A stretch of DNA of 64,000 nucleotides from Planctomycetota bacterium (GTDB taxonomy: Bacteria; Planctomycetota; SZUA-567; H5-PLA8). The DNA is taken from assembly GCA_023150555.1 (NCBI GenBank), contig JAKLKQ010000034.1, positions 1 through 64,000 on the forward strand, given 5' to 3'. The translations under genes and the position numbers were made by a program. The notes under the pieces are model-generated. The model had not been told where the DNA came from and made no database searches. It saw only the letters and a program-made list of their open reading frames with translations. This document shows, piece after piece, positions 27,719 to 36,919 of the stretch. How positions within the stretch are numbered: position 1 is the first letter of the stretch; each line of letters opens with the position of its first letter.

Positions 27719-28990
27719 ATGCCCTCCGAGACCGTCGAGCTGCGCGGGCACATCATCGATAACCTCACTTTGCCTAAGGTGCTCGATCAGATCGAGGCCT
27801 TCGGCGGCGAGTACCGCATCGAGAACCTCGACGTAGGCTATTCCCGCACCGACCCCAGCGGAGCGCGGCTGCGTATCGACGCGCCGGATGCCAAGACCCT
27901 CAGCGATATCCTGGAGCAGATCACGCGGCTGGGTGCGGTGCTGGCGCACCATCCCGACGTGAAGCTGGAGCGCGCGCCGCGCAACGGCGTGCTGCCCGAC
28001 GACTTCTATTCGACCACGAACCTGCCCACGGAGATCCGACTGAATGGGAAGTGGATCCGGGTGACGCATACGGAGATGGACAGCGCCATCGTCGTCGATG
28101 CCGCACGCGGCAAGGCGCGCTGCCTGCGCATGCACAAAGTCGGTAAGGGCGCGCAGGTCGTCGTCGGGCTGGAAGGCATTCGCGTCGAACCCCTGAACCG
28201 CCTGCCCGAGCGCCAGACCTTCGAGTTCATGGGCAGCGCGGTTTCGAGCGAGAAGCCCAAGCTGCTGGTGATCCGCCAGATCGCGAAGGACATTCGCGCC
28301 GCGCACGCCGACGGCAAGAGGGTGCTCTTCGTCGGCGGGCCGGCCATCGTCCATACCGGCGCGGCCGTGCACCTGGAAGCCATGATCTATGCCGGCTACG
28401 TGGACGTGCTCTTCGCAGGCAACGCGCTGGCCGCGCACGACATCGAGTCGCAGATGTTCGGAACCAGCCTGGGCGTTTCGCTGGAGTCCGGACGCCCCGT
28501 CGAGCACGGCCACGAGCACCACCTGCGCGCGATCAACCGCGTGCGCGGCGCCGGATCCATCGCCGCCGCTGTGCGCAAGGGCCTGATCAAGGGCGGCATC
28601 ATGCACGCCTGCGTGAAGAGCAAGGTGCCGTTCGTGCTGACCGGATCGATCCGCGACGACGGTCCGCTACCGGATGTCATCACCGACATGCCCGCGGCGC
28701 AGGACGCCATGCGCGCGCATGTGCCGGGGTTGGGCGTGGCCATCATGGTGGGGACGACGCTGCAGTCGATTGCCGTCGGAAATATCCTGCCGGCGTACGT
28801 GCGCACCGTGTGCGTGGATATCAATCCCGCCGTGGTGACGAAACTTGCGGACCGGGGCACCTTCCACGCACTGGGCCTGGTGACCGACGCGGAACTCTTC
28901 CTGCGCCAACTCGCGCGCGAATTGAAGGTCGGCCGCTACGCCGAGAGCGTCCAGGCCAAGACCCGGAAACGCTTCAAGCGCAAGGCGTGA
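27719..28990 (+). CDS. TIGR00300 family protein (archaeal-type ornithine cyclodeaminase relatives)
   Basis: GGGGAGG lies 4 bp before the ATG. Residues 1-100 match the LOR/SDH bifunctional-enzyme conserved domain (VELRGHIIDNLTLPKVLDQI ... GAVLAHHPDV). From about 105 is the TIGR00300 catalytic part with VVVGLEGIRV, a Rossmann-like VLFVGGPAIVHTGA, a HDIESQMFGTSLGVS block and GSIRDDGPLPDVITD. Archaeal members convert ornithine to proline and ammonia; cyanobacterial AgrE/ArgZ fuses this part to an arginine dihydrolase, which is absent here. Activity is inferred from the family. It ends 10 bp from the stop of the convergent giant gene. Confidence 0.75.
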   Translation: MPSETVELRGHIIDNLTLPKVLDQIEAFGGEYRIENLDVGYSRTDPSGARLRIDAPDAKTLSDILEQITRLGAVLAHHPDVKLERAPRNGVLPDDFYSTTNLPTEIRLNGKWIRVTHTEMDSAIVVDAARGKARCLRMHKVGKGAQVVVGLEGIRVEPLNRLPERQTFEFMGSAVSSEKPKLLVIRQIAKDIRAAHADGKRVLFVGGPAIVHTGAAVHLEAMIYAGYVDVLFAGNALAAHDIESQMFGTSLGVSLESGRPVEHGHEHHLRAINRVRGAGSIAAAVRKGLIKGGIMHACVKSKVPFVLTGSIRDDGPLPDVITDMPAAQDAMRAHVPGLGVAIMVGTTLQSIAVGNILPAYVRTVCVDINPAVVTKLADRGTFHALGLVTDAELFLRQLARELKVGRYAESVQAKTRKRFKRKA

Positions 28991-29000
28991 TCCCGCTTCG

Positions 29001-32000
29001 TTACTTCTTCTGATCCTTCTTCCCGAACAGCCGCGTCCACGGCGAGCCACCCTGCTCGGGCGGCGGCGGCATGCTCAGCTTCGGCGACTGGTTAGGCGTC
29101 GCTGGTGCGGGCGTGGGGTTTGGCGTCGTGCGAGAAGAGTCGACCCGAGCGGTGCGCTGAGGCTGCGCGGCAGGGGCACTCTGCGCGGGCGTGGCAGGCT
29201 TCGGCGAGCCGTTGCCGCCGCCGGAGGAAGCGGTCTGCTGCGCGGGCTTGGGCGCTTCCTTCGCTCGGTTTGCGTCGACCTTTACAGCAGGCGCGTCGGC
29301 CTGTGATTCCTTCACGCGTGGAGCCGCCTTGGGCAGGTTGAGGTTTCCGCCGCCGGCCGGAGGATTGGTTGGCGGGGTGCCGCCGCCCTTTCCGCTGCCG
29401 CCGCCGCTTTCTTCCTTGGTGGGTTCGGGAATCTGCGGCGCGCCGTCCAGGACTTTGCGCATGCGTTCGACCACTTGGCTCTTGTCGGTCTCGATGCGCT
29501 GCTGGACGCCCTTGCCGGCGTTGCCCAGGCCTTCGTAGCGCTTCTGCAGTTCGACGATCTGCTGAATCGCCTGCTGCGACTGGTAGATCAGGTCCGCGGT
29601 CTCGCCGGCGCGTTCGGCCATGCGCTGCTCGTACTCGGCCACCACGCGGTCCAGCGCGGCGCCGGAGTTCTCGCGGTAGCGCTTGAACTCGGCGCGGATG
29701 CGGTTGATCTCGGTGAGGGCGCGGGTCAGCTTCTCCTGGACCTCGTCGCGTTCCTTGGTAACGCCGGCGCGCGCCTCCTTCTCGGCCTTCAGGTTGGTCT
29801 CGAGTGTGGCGATGCGCGCCTGGGCTTCCTGCACGCGGCTGTTCAGGCGGTCGCGTTCGTCTTCGGCGGCGTTCTTTCCCTTCTTCTCGTTCTCGAAGAG
29901 CGACTTCAGCTCGGCGACGCGCGCATCCAGTTCCTTCTTGGCGACGGTCAGCGCGTCGCGCTCCTTCTGGAACGCCTCCTTGGCCTCGGTCTCGGCGGTC
30001 AGGCGGGTATCCAGGTCCGCCACGCGGCCTTCCAGCTCCACGCGCACGCGGGTCAGTTCGTTGCCACGCTTGAGGGCCTGCTCCTTGGCGGTCTTCTCCA
30101 GGCTCAGGCGTTCGTCGAGTTCGGCGACCTTTTCCTCGAGGTTGCGGCGCAGGATGCCGAGTTCCTCGTTCTTCTTCTGCACCGCTTCCTTGGTCTCGCG
30201 CTCGAAGTCCAGGCTGGCCTTCAGCTCGTTGCTGCGGGCCTCGAACTTGTTGCGTTGCTCGGCAGCCTCGGCGGCCTTCGCCAGGGCGGATTCCTTTGAC
30301 TCGGTCTCGCCGGTCAGGCGCTTGCGCAGTTCGGCGACCTTGACGTCCAGTTCGCCCTTGGCGTCCTTGTACTTGCTGGCTTCCTTCAGGGCCTCGTCCT
30401 TGGCGTCGCGTTCGCTGGTGACGCGGGCCTCGAGCTCCGTGGTCTTTATCTCCATGTCGCGGCGAACGCCGGCCAGTTCGTCGCGCAGCTTCTGTTCCTG
30501 CTCCTCGTAGTCGCGGCGAAGCTTCTCGGCGTGCTCGCGCGCCTCGCGGGCCAGGCGCTCGCGTTCCTCGCGTGCCTTGTGCTCGCGTTCCTCGCGTTCC
30601 TTCGCTTCCAGCTCCAGGCGCGCCTTCTCTTCCTTCTCCTCGCGGGCCTGGCGCTCGGATTCCTGCTTCTGCCGCAGCTCGTCCTTCTCCTTCTCGCGGC
30701 GGTCGCGCTCTTCGAGCTCCAGCTTCTGTCGGTCGTTGATCTCTTTCTGGGCGTCCAGCTGCGCTTCGAACTCGGCGAGCTTCTGCTCCAGGTCGCGGCG
30801 CGCTTCGGCGATTTCCGCGCGCTTCTTGACGGCGGTGTCCTTGGCTTCGCTCTCGTGGGCCAGGCGCTTGGTCAGCTCGCTGACCTTGGCCTCCAGGGCC
30901 CCGCGGGCTTCGGCCAGTTCGTTGCGCTCCTTCAGGGCGGCGAGCTTCTCTTCACGTTCGTGGTCCTTCTCGCCCTGGAGTTCGGTGGTGCGCTTTTCGA
31001 GCTCCTTGCGCACGTCGGCCAGTTCGCTGCGGAGCTTCTGGAACTCTTCCTCGCGTTCCTTGCGCTCCTTGTCGAGCCGCTCGCGGAGCTTGCGGTCCTC
31101 CTTCTCGAGGTCCTGCTCGCGCCCCTTGGCCTGTTCGAGCTCCTCTTTCTCCGCCTTGTCGCGCTCTTTCTTCTCGTTCGCCATGCGCTGTCGCTCCTCT
31201 TCCTCTGCCTTCTCCCGTTCGTGTCGTTTCTGATCCAAGATCTGTTTCAGGTGGGCTTTCCGCTTTGTCAGTTCCGCGGCCTGGCGTTCCTGGCGCTCCT
31301 GTTCCAGGCGCTCGCGCTTCTCCTTGCGCTCCTGCCGGTAGACTTCCCATTCCGACCAAGCGATCTGCCGCTGTTCCCGTTCGAGGCGGTCGCGTTCAGC
31401 CTCGGCTTTGCCGAAGCGGTCCAGCGCTTCGTTGAGGTTCTGGGCGCGGCGCTGGCGGGCGGATTCCTCCGCGGCCATGCGTTCCGCTTCAAGAAGCTTC
31501 TCCCGATCCCGCTCGGCTTTCAACCGCCGTTCCAGTCGCGCGCTCCACTCGCGGTCTGCCTGCGAGGCTTGGTGGCGCACCGCCTCGACCTTCTCGGCAG
31601 TGGCGGCGGCCAACTCCTCGCGCTCGCGGCGCTCTTCTTCGGCCCAGCGCTTCTGCTCGCGCGCGCGACGCTCCCGCGCCTCGGCTTCGAAGATGCCGGC
31701 CAGCGCTTCGCGTTCGGCCACGCGCTGCCTCTCCAGGCGGGTCCATTCCGCCTGCAGGCTGCGCTCGGCCTCGTTCATGAGCTGGTGCTTCTGCCCCAGG
31801 GTATCCTGGAGTTCCTTCATGCGCTGCACGAAGGCGTCCCGGTCGGCGGCCAGCAGAGCCTCGCGTGCGGAGCGATCCACGGCGGCCTTCTCGGCGGCCT
31901 TCTGTTCGCGCGCTTGCTGTTCGCGCTTGGCGTGTTCGATGCGAGCTGCGGTCTCGCGCATCTCCCGTTCGCGATCGGCCTTCTCCTTGGCGATGCGTTC

Positions 32001-33989
32001 CAACTCGAGCTGCTTCTGCTCCAGGCGCGCTCTGGTGGCGGCGGCTTCGCGTTCGGCGGCTTCCTTCTCCTGCCGCGCGAAGGCTTCTTGGATGGCGACT
32101 TCGGCCTCGCGGGCTTTGCGTTCGCGTTCGGCTTCGGCCTTTTTGTTGCGCTCGTCCCAAGCCTTGCGCTCCTGCTCGCGTTGTGCTTCGGCTTCGCGCT
32201 TACGGTTCTGGCGTTCGTCCGCGGAGATGAGCGGCGCGGCGGGCTTGAACGGCGAGACCTGCTGTTTGGGGGCCGCAGCCGGGGGCGGAGCTTCTTTCTT
32301 CGGCGCTTCGGCCGGCATCGACTGGGCAGATGCGGGCTCGCCCTTTCGGGGCGCCTCGGTGGGCTTTGCTGGTGCGGGCGCGGCCGGCTTGGTCTGAGCT
32401 TCGCCGCGGCGGACGCCGGCAGCAGGCGCGGCGGGTGCGGCAGCGGGCGGCGGCGCGGCGGGCTGGGGCGCAAGGGCCTGGGGTGCAGCAGGCTCCGCGG
32501 GCGCGACTGGCTCGGCGGCTGGAGCTTTGGCCTCGGTCTCCGCGTTGGCCTGAAGGCGCAGGCGGTGGGCTTCTTCGAAGAGGCGCTCCTGGGCCTTGCG
32601 TTCGGCCTCGATCAGTTCGGGCAGCTTCTGCAGGTCCTCGGAGGGCGCGCCGTCGGCCTCGCCGGGCTTGCCCAGCATCCCGGTGACGCCCTTGGCGAGG
32701 TTGCTGAAGACGTCGGTGGCGCCGTCGCGCAGGCGTTCGGTCAGCGGCGCGCTGCTCTTCTTGGCCACGCGCTCCTTCGATTTGCGCAGTTCGTCGGCGA
32801 GCTTCCGGTGCAGTTCTTGGCGCTGCTGGCTGGCCTCTATAAGCGCCTGGCGGTCGCTCTCGGCCATGGCCAGTTCATCGTAGACGTCGGCCGCTTCGGC
32901 TTCGGGCGGTGCCACGGGTTCGCTGGGCGCGATCCTCTCGGCCGGGCGGCTGGAGGGGGCCTCAATAACGGCCTTTAACTGGTGGGCCTGTTCGAGCCAG
33001 GTGAGCAGTTCGTCGACGCCGCCGGTCAGGTGCGCGTCGAGCCCCGCGTCCTTGGAGAAGTGGCGCGTGAGGCTCTGGAACGGTGCGGGCCGCGGCAGCT
33101 CGGGGAAGGGCTCCTTCAGTTCGTTGAAGATGCGGCGCAGGACGTCGAGGACCTCGTGGGTGTTCTTGAACCGCGCACTCGGGTCGGTGGCCAGGCAGCG
33201 TGAAACGAGGTCCACGGTGCCGGGGTTCAGGTCTCCGCGCAGGGCGGCCAGGTCGTCGATGCGGCCCTGGCGCGCCTGGAGCAGGACGTCCTTCAGAGGC
33301 GCCTCGCGGTAGATGGGCCGGCCGGCCAGCATTCGGTAAAGGCACGCGCCGATGCCGAAGATGTCGGTTTGGCGGCAGAGTTTCGCGGGTCCTTCGGCCT
33401 GTTCGGGCGCCAGGTATTCGAGCAGGCCCAGCACCAGGACGTCCTGCAGGCTGGTGCGGGCGTTGGCGCTTTCCAGAGGCAGGAGCAACTCCGCGCCCGA
33501 GAGCGCCAAGTGCCCCTTGCGGACCAGAAAGCGGTTCAGGCCCACGGTCAGCAGCAGGAAGTTGGCGCTGTGGACGGCCGATACGATGCCGGTGATCTCG
33601 ACGGCGTAGCGCAGGGCGGCCAGTTCGGGCGGGCGCGTGCCCAGCTTGAGGTAGCGGTCCTCCAGCGACTCGCCTTCGGTGCGGGTCAGCGCCGCGGCGA
33701 CGCCCTGGGGGCTGGCGGCGGCGGCCAGCAGGTGTGCGACGCCAGGGTGCTTCACGCGGCAGCACAGGACGAGTTCGTACAGCAGGCGCAGGCCGTGGTC
33801 GGGCGTAAGCTCGCGGATCAGGACCACGCGGACGTGGTCGCCGGTCTTGCGGTCGACGGCGTGGACGTCGCGGGAGCGCAGCGAGAAGGGATCCTGCCCG
33901 GGCAGCAGCGGCAGCTCGAAGCGGGCGAAGATCGACGCCAGCTCGTCGGCAGGCTGCTTAGGCGGCTTTGGATCGCGCTTGCCGGCCAC
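29001..33989 (-). CDS. Giant coiled-coil protein with N-terminal pseudokinase domain (1662 aa)
   Basis: Residues about 35-300 follow a bacterial Ser/Thr kinase fold. Retained are the APE-like motif EYLAPEQ (191-197) and the DIFGIGACLY helix (209-218). Lost are the catalytic ones: the VAIK lysine is replaced in VRVVLIREL, the HRD Asp is missing (VHSANF at 139-144), and DFG reads LSG. It is therefore a pseudokinase. Residues about 380-560 include a Pro/Ala-rich linker. From about 590 to 1500 there is an almost unbroken Glu/Arg/Lys coiled coil with heptads. The C-terminal 150 residues are Pro/Gly/Asn-rich. No signal peptide or membrane segment was found. It probably forms a cytoplasmic filament or scaffold; partner unknown. 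Confidence 0.75.
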   Translation of the reverse strand: MAGKRDPKPPKQPADELASIFARFELPLLPGQDPFSLRSRDVHAVDRKTGDHVRVVLIRELTPDHGLRLLYELVLCCRVKHPGVAHLLAAAASPQGVAAALTRTEGESLEDRYLKLGTRPPELAALRYAVEITGIVSAVHSANFLLLTVGLNRFLVRKGHLALSGAELLLPLESANARTSLQDVLVLGLLEYLAPEQAEGPAKLCRQTDIFGIGACLYRMLAGRPIYREAPLKDVLLQARQGRIDDLAALRGDLNPGTVDLVSRCLATDPSARFKNTHEVLDVLRRIFNELKEPFPELPRPAPFQSLTRHFSKDAGLDAHLTGGVDELLTWLEQAHQLKAVIEAPSSRPAERIAPSEPVAPPEAEAADVYDELAMAESDRQALIEASQQRQELHRKLADELRKSKERVAKKSSAPLTERLRDGATDVFSNLAKGVTGMLGKPGEADGAPSEDLQKLPELIEAERKAQERLFEEAHRLRLQANAETEAKAPAAEPVAPAEPAAPQALAPQPAAPPPAAAPAAPAAGVRRGEAQTKPAAPAPAKPTEAPRKGEPASAQSMPAEAPKKEAPPPAAAPKQQVSPFKPAAPLISADERQNRKREAEAQREQERKAWDERNKKAEAERERKAREAEVAIQEAFARQEKEAAEREAAATRARLEQKQLELERIAKEKADREREMRETAARIEHAKREQQAREQKAAEKAAVDRSAREALLAADRDAFVQRMKELQDTLGQKHQLMNEAERSLQAEWTRLERQRVAEREALAGIFEAEARERRAREQKRWAEEERREREELAAATAEKVEAVRHQASQADREWSARLERRLKAERDREKLLEAERMAAEESARQRRAQNLNEALDRFGKAEAERDRLEREQRQIAWSEWEVYRQERKEKRERLEQERQERQAAELTKRKAHLKQILDQKRHEREKAEEEERQRMANEKKERDKAEKEELEQAKGREQDLEKEDRKLRERLDKERKEREEEFQKLRSELADVRKELEKRTTELQGEKDHEREEKLAALKERNELAEARGALEAKVSELTKRLAHESEAKDTAVKKRAEIAEARRDLEQKLAEFEAQLDAQKEINDRQKLELEERDRREKEKDELRQKQESERQAREEKEEKARLELEAKEREEREHKAREERERLAREAREHAEKLRRDYEEQEQKLRDELAGVRRDMEIKTTELEARVTSERDAKDEALKEASKYKDAKGELDVKVAELRKRLTGETESKESALAKAAEAAEQRNKFEARSNELKASLDFERETKEAVQKKNEELGILRRNLEEKVAELDERLSLEKTAKEQALKRGNELTRVRVELEGRVADLDTRLTAETEAKEAFQKERDALTVAKKELDARVAELKSLFENEKKGKNAAEDERDRLNSRVQEAQARIATLETNLKAEKEARAGVTKERDEVQEKLTRALTEINRIRAEFKRYRENSGAALDRVVAEYEQRMAERAGETADLIYQSQQAIQQIVELQKRYEGLGNAGKGVQQRIETDKSQVVERMRKVLDGAPQIPEPTKEESGGGSGKGGGTPPTNPPAGGGNLNLPKAAPRVKESQADAPAVKVDANRAKEAPKPAQQTASSGGGNGSPKPATPAQSAPAAQPQRTARVDSSRTTPNPTPAPATPNQSPKLSMPPPPEQGGSPWTRLFGKKDQKK

Positions 33990-34187
33990 GGGGCTCCCCT
34001 GATCGCCCGGCCCGGATACCGGGCGGTGCGGTTTGAATACGAACAGGCAAGTCTAGTAGTTGTCCCAGCGCATGGCAATTGAAGGGTTGGGGTGGAGTGC
34101 CCGGCTCCACTGCGCGGCGCGAGCCGAGCGCTCCGCGGTCTGTTCCAGGCGTACCCGGGGCCGGCCGCAGCCGGTGTCCGGGGCGGA

Positions 34188-35834
34188 TCAGGGTGCGCCG
34201 CCGGGTTTGCCGTAGCGCTGCTCCATGGCCTTGCGGATCTGGTCCATCTGGCCCTCGGCGCCCTCGCTGAACCACTTGTGCTCGGGGCGGGCGAGAATCT
34301 CGTCGATGACGGCATCGACGGCCTTGCCGGCATCGGCCTTGCCGCCTTCGGTGGCCTTGTGGGCGATCTCGCGGGCTTGTGGAATCAGGTGGATATAGAA
34401 GCGTTCGGCGACTTCGAACATGCCGTGCCAGTGCGTGTAGTCGGGGGCCATCATGCTGGCGCCATGGCGGGCGCGGCGGCCTTCGTGGTGCCAGAGGTAG
34501 AACCAGGTCCACTCGATCTCCTCGTCAAACTCGGTTTTGGTGCGCAGGCCCTGCTTGAGGATCGTGTCCATGATCTTCTGGCCGGGCTTGGCGAACTTCT
34601 CGTTGTAGAGCACCACCAGGTCATCGTACTGCTGGTAGAAGGCGTTAACGTAGTCCGGCGTGTGGCAGTGGTTGCAGACCTGCTTCATGCGGGTGCGCTT
34701 CTCCTCGCTGGTGTCCTTGATGAGCGCGCGGCGCTTGGCGGGGTCGGTCTCGGTGACGATGGCGTGGTTCTCGTCGGTGTCCATGCGCCGGCTGATGGGC
34801 GGGCGGTTGGTCCAGCTGATGCGTTCGCCGGGGTCGTGGGTTACCTTGCCGCCGTTCTGCATATGCCCGGACATGTGGCATGTGGCGCAGGTAGGGGCGG
34901 CGCTGTAGTCCTTGCCCAGGACCCACTCCTTGGCGTCCAGGTTCATCTTCTCCCGCAAGTCGCGGAAAGCCACGCCGTGCTTGGACTCGTTGTAGATCTC
35001 CTCCTGCGGGTGGTCGGGGCCCAGGTGGCACTTGCCGCAGTTCTCCGGCTGGCGCGCGCGGCGCGGCGAGAAGTCGTGGCGGCTGTGGCAGGCCGAACAG
35101 CTGCCCTTGCTGCCGTCGAGGTTCAGGCGCCCGATGCCGGTGTTGGGCCAGGTGCTGGCATGGAAAAGCGGGCGGCCGGTGCCGTCCTTCTTGATGCGCT
35201 CCACGGCCTCGGGCACGGTGGGCTTGCCGTCGGGGCCGGGCTTGAGGTCGTCCAGCGTGATGACGCCGCCGTCGGTCGACTGGAAGCCGACCTTGCTGCC
35301 GTGGCACTGTTGGCAGCCGGAGAAGGCGCTGGCCATGCCGTTGACCTGGGTGACCTCCATACCGGGCGTGGGGCTGTGCGGGTTGAAGGGCGCGCGGTGG
35401 CCTTCCACGGTCTCGGCGAGGAAGTTGTCTAGGCTGGCGAGGATCTTTCCGCCCTGGGCGTGGTGGCTGTGCGCGAACTCCTCGTATTCCGTCTTGTGGC
35501 AACGCGAGCAATCCAAAGGAGTTACGATGGTGGCGATGTGCGCGCCGTAGTGCTCGAAGCCGTCGGCGTCGCCCTTCTCGGCCTGGTGGCAGTCCACGCA
35601 GCCGACGCCTTTCTCCGCGTGCGTGCTGCCGGTCCAGTGCGCGACGATGCCCGGCGTGCCCTTGCCGTGGCAGTCCACGCAGGCCTGGCTGCTGGCGGGG
35701 ACGGGAATGGCCGCCTCGCCGCGGCCGGCCTCGTGCTCGCGGCGCTGTACCTCGCGCCACTGCACCAGCACCAGCGAGACCAGGAACAGGCCGCCCAGTG
35801 CGGCGATGAGGTTCTTCTTGGTGGTCAGCGTCAT
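34188..35834 (-). CDS. Octaheme c-type cytochrome of the hydroxylamine oxidoreductase-like family
   Basis: ATG 35834 is chosen for a GCGGGA site; an upstream TTG at 35864 is weaker. Residues 8-26 form a signal anchor. Eight CxxCH motifs are at about 52, 79, 109, 174, 246, 266, 316 and 387. The stretch after heme 7 (THDPGERISWTNRPPIS) and the Tyr-rich stretch after heme 8 (DYVNAFYQQYDDLVVLYNEK) are HAO-like. All distal ligands are ordinary CH, with no CK heme. HAO-family enzymes oxidise hydroxylamine or hydrazine, or in epsilon-type forms reduce nitrite or hydroxylamine. It is the last gene after Rieske and cytochrome b, so it probably exchanges electrons with the quinone pool. Confidence 0.75.
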   Translation of the reverse strand: MTLTTKKNLIAALGGLFLVSLVLVQWREVQRREHEAGRGEAAIPVPASSQACVDCHGKGTPGIVAHWTGSTHAEKGVGCVDCHQAEKGDADGFEHYGAHIATIVTPLDCSRCHKTEYEEFAHSHHAQGGKILASLDNFLAETVEGHRAPFNPHSPTPGMEVTQVNGMASAFSGCQQCHGSKVGFQSTDGGVITLDDLKPGPDGKPTVPEAVERIKKDGTGRPLFHASTWPNTGIGRLNLDGSKGSCSACHSRHDFSPRRARQPENCGKCHLGPDHPQEEIYNESKHGVAFRDLREKMNLDAKEWVLGKDYSAAPTCATCHMSGHMQNGGKVTHDPGERISWTNRPPISRRMDTDENHAIVTETDPAKRRALIKDTSEEKRTRMKQVCNHCHTPDYVNAFYQQYDDLVVLYNEKFAKPGQKIMDTILKQGLRTKTEFDEEIEWTWFYLWHHEGRRARHGASMMAPDYTHWHGMFEVAERFYIHLIPQAREIAHKATEGGKADAGKAVDAVIDEILARPEHKWFSEGAEGQMDQIRKAMEQRYGKPGGAP

Positions 35835-35868
35835 GTTTTTTTTCCCGCAAGCTCCGTGAGACAAAGGG

Positions 35869-36918
35869 TTAATGCGCGACGAATGCTTCCCAGACCGTCA
35901 GCCCCACGATGGCGATGACGGCGAACAGGCCGACCCAGACGCTCGCCTCCGATCCCTTCCAGCGTTTGCGAATCGCACCGTCGACCAGGGGCCAGATGAA
36001 CATGAGGAAAGCGATGAAGCCCATGCTGAGGATGGCGGTTGTCTCGCTGAAGAGTTTCAGCCAGCGGAAGGTCACGTAGAAGAACCATTCCGGCTTGATA
36101 ACTTCAGGCGTGGACATGGGATCCGCTTTCGGACCCATCTCGGCGGGCAACGCGGTGGCCAGCACGCTCAGCAGGATCATCAGGACCAGGCCGATCATCA
36201 GCTCGGTCAGGAAGTGGTCGGGGAAGAAGTTGAAGTGCTTCTGCTCGCCGGGCTCCTGGTCTTCGAATTCCAGTTCCGTCACGCCCTGCAGGCGGATCAA
36301 CGTGATGTGCACGCCCAGCAGCAGCACGATCGTCACCGGCAGCACCGCGGCATGCAGGATGAAGAATCGCGAGAGCGTGTTGGCGTTGTAAGTGTCGCCG
36401 CCCAAAAGCATTCGCTTCATGAGCGTGCCGAAGACCGGGACGTTCTCGGTGATGTTGGCGCCCACCGTCGCGCCCCAGTAGCTGAGTTGCTCGAAGACCA
36501 GGCTGTAGCCGGTGAAGCCCGTCATCAGGGTGCAGACCAGCAGGCACATCCCGACCATCCAGTTGATCTCGCGGGGCTTGCGGTAGGCGCCGGTGAAGTA
36601 GACCCGCATCTGGTGCAGGATCACCGCCGCGATCATCAGCGTCGCGGCCCACTTGTGGACGCCGCGCAGGTACCAGCCGAAGGCCGCCTCCTCGGTGATG
36701 TAACGCACGGACTCGTACGCCGTGCGCGACGACGGCTGGTAGTAGAAGGCCAGCAGGATGCCCGTAACGACTTGCACCACGAACAGGTACGCCGGCGTTC
36801 CGCCCAGGCAGAACCACCAGCGCCGCAGGTGGTTCGGCACCGGCTCGTTGGTCATCTCGCGGAGGCGGTCCCCGCTGACGGGGATGCGCTCCTTCAGCCA
36901 GCCGATGAGCATGCTCAT
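35869..36918 (-). CDS. Cytochrome b (b6-type, fused with subunit IV-like part)
   Basis: The 349-residue polytopic protein has four heme-ligating histidines at 88, 102, 189 and 204 (HKWAATLMIAAVILH and HAAVLPVTIVLLLGVH). The 14-residue gap between the second pair is the b6-type spacing, not the mitochondrial type. After helix D comes a PEWFF motif at about 276-280, the Qo-site motif of subunit IV, and three more helices. It thus carries both low- and high-potential hemes of a Rieske/cytochrome b complex that oxidises quinol. It starts 1 bp after the Rieske stop and is followed by the octaheme cytochrome, forming one operon. Confidence 0.9.
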   Translation of the reverse strand: MSMLIGWLKERIPVSGDRLREMTNEPVPNHLRRWWFCLGGTPAYLFVVQVVTGILLAFYYQPSSRTAYESVRYITEEAAFGWYLRGVHKWAATLMIAAVILHQMRVYFTGAYRKPREINWMVGMCLLVCTLMTGFTGYSLVFEQLSYWGATVGANITENVPVFGTLMKRMLLGGDTYNANTLSRFFILHAAVLPVTIVLLLGVHITLIRLQGVTELEFEDQEPGEQKHFNFFPDHFLTELMIGLVLMILLSVLATALPAEMGPKADPMSTPEVIKPEWFFYVTFRWLKLFSETTAILSMGFIAFLMFIWPLVDGAIRKRWKGSEASVWVGLFAVIAIVGLTVWEAFVAH

Positions 36919-36919
36919 G

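Noticed and set aside
30531-32978. Leu/Ala/Phe-rich plus-strand frame suggesting a multi-helix membrane protein
   Set aside because: It is the antisense of the Glu/Arg/Lys coiled coil; such codons read as Leu/Phe/Ser on the other strand, so the hydrophobicity is spurious.
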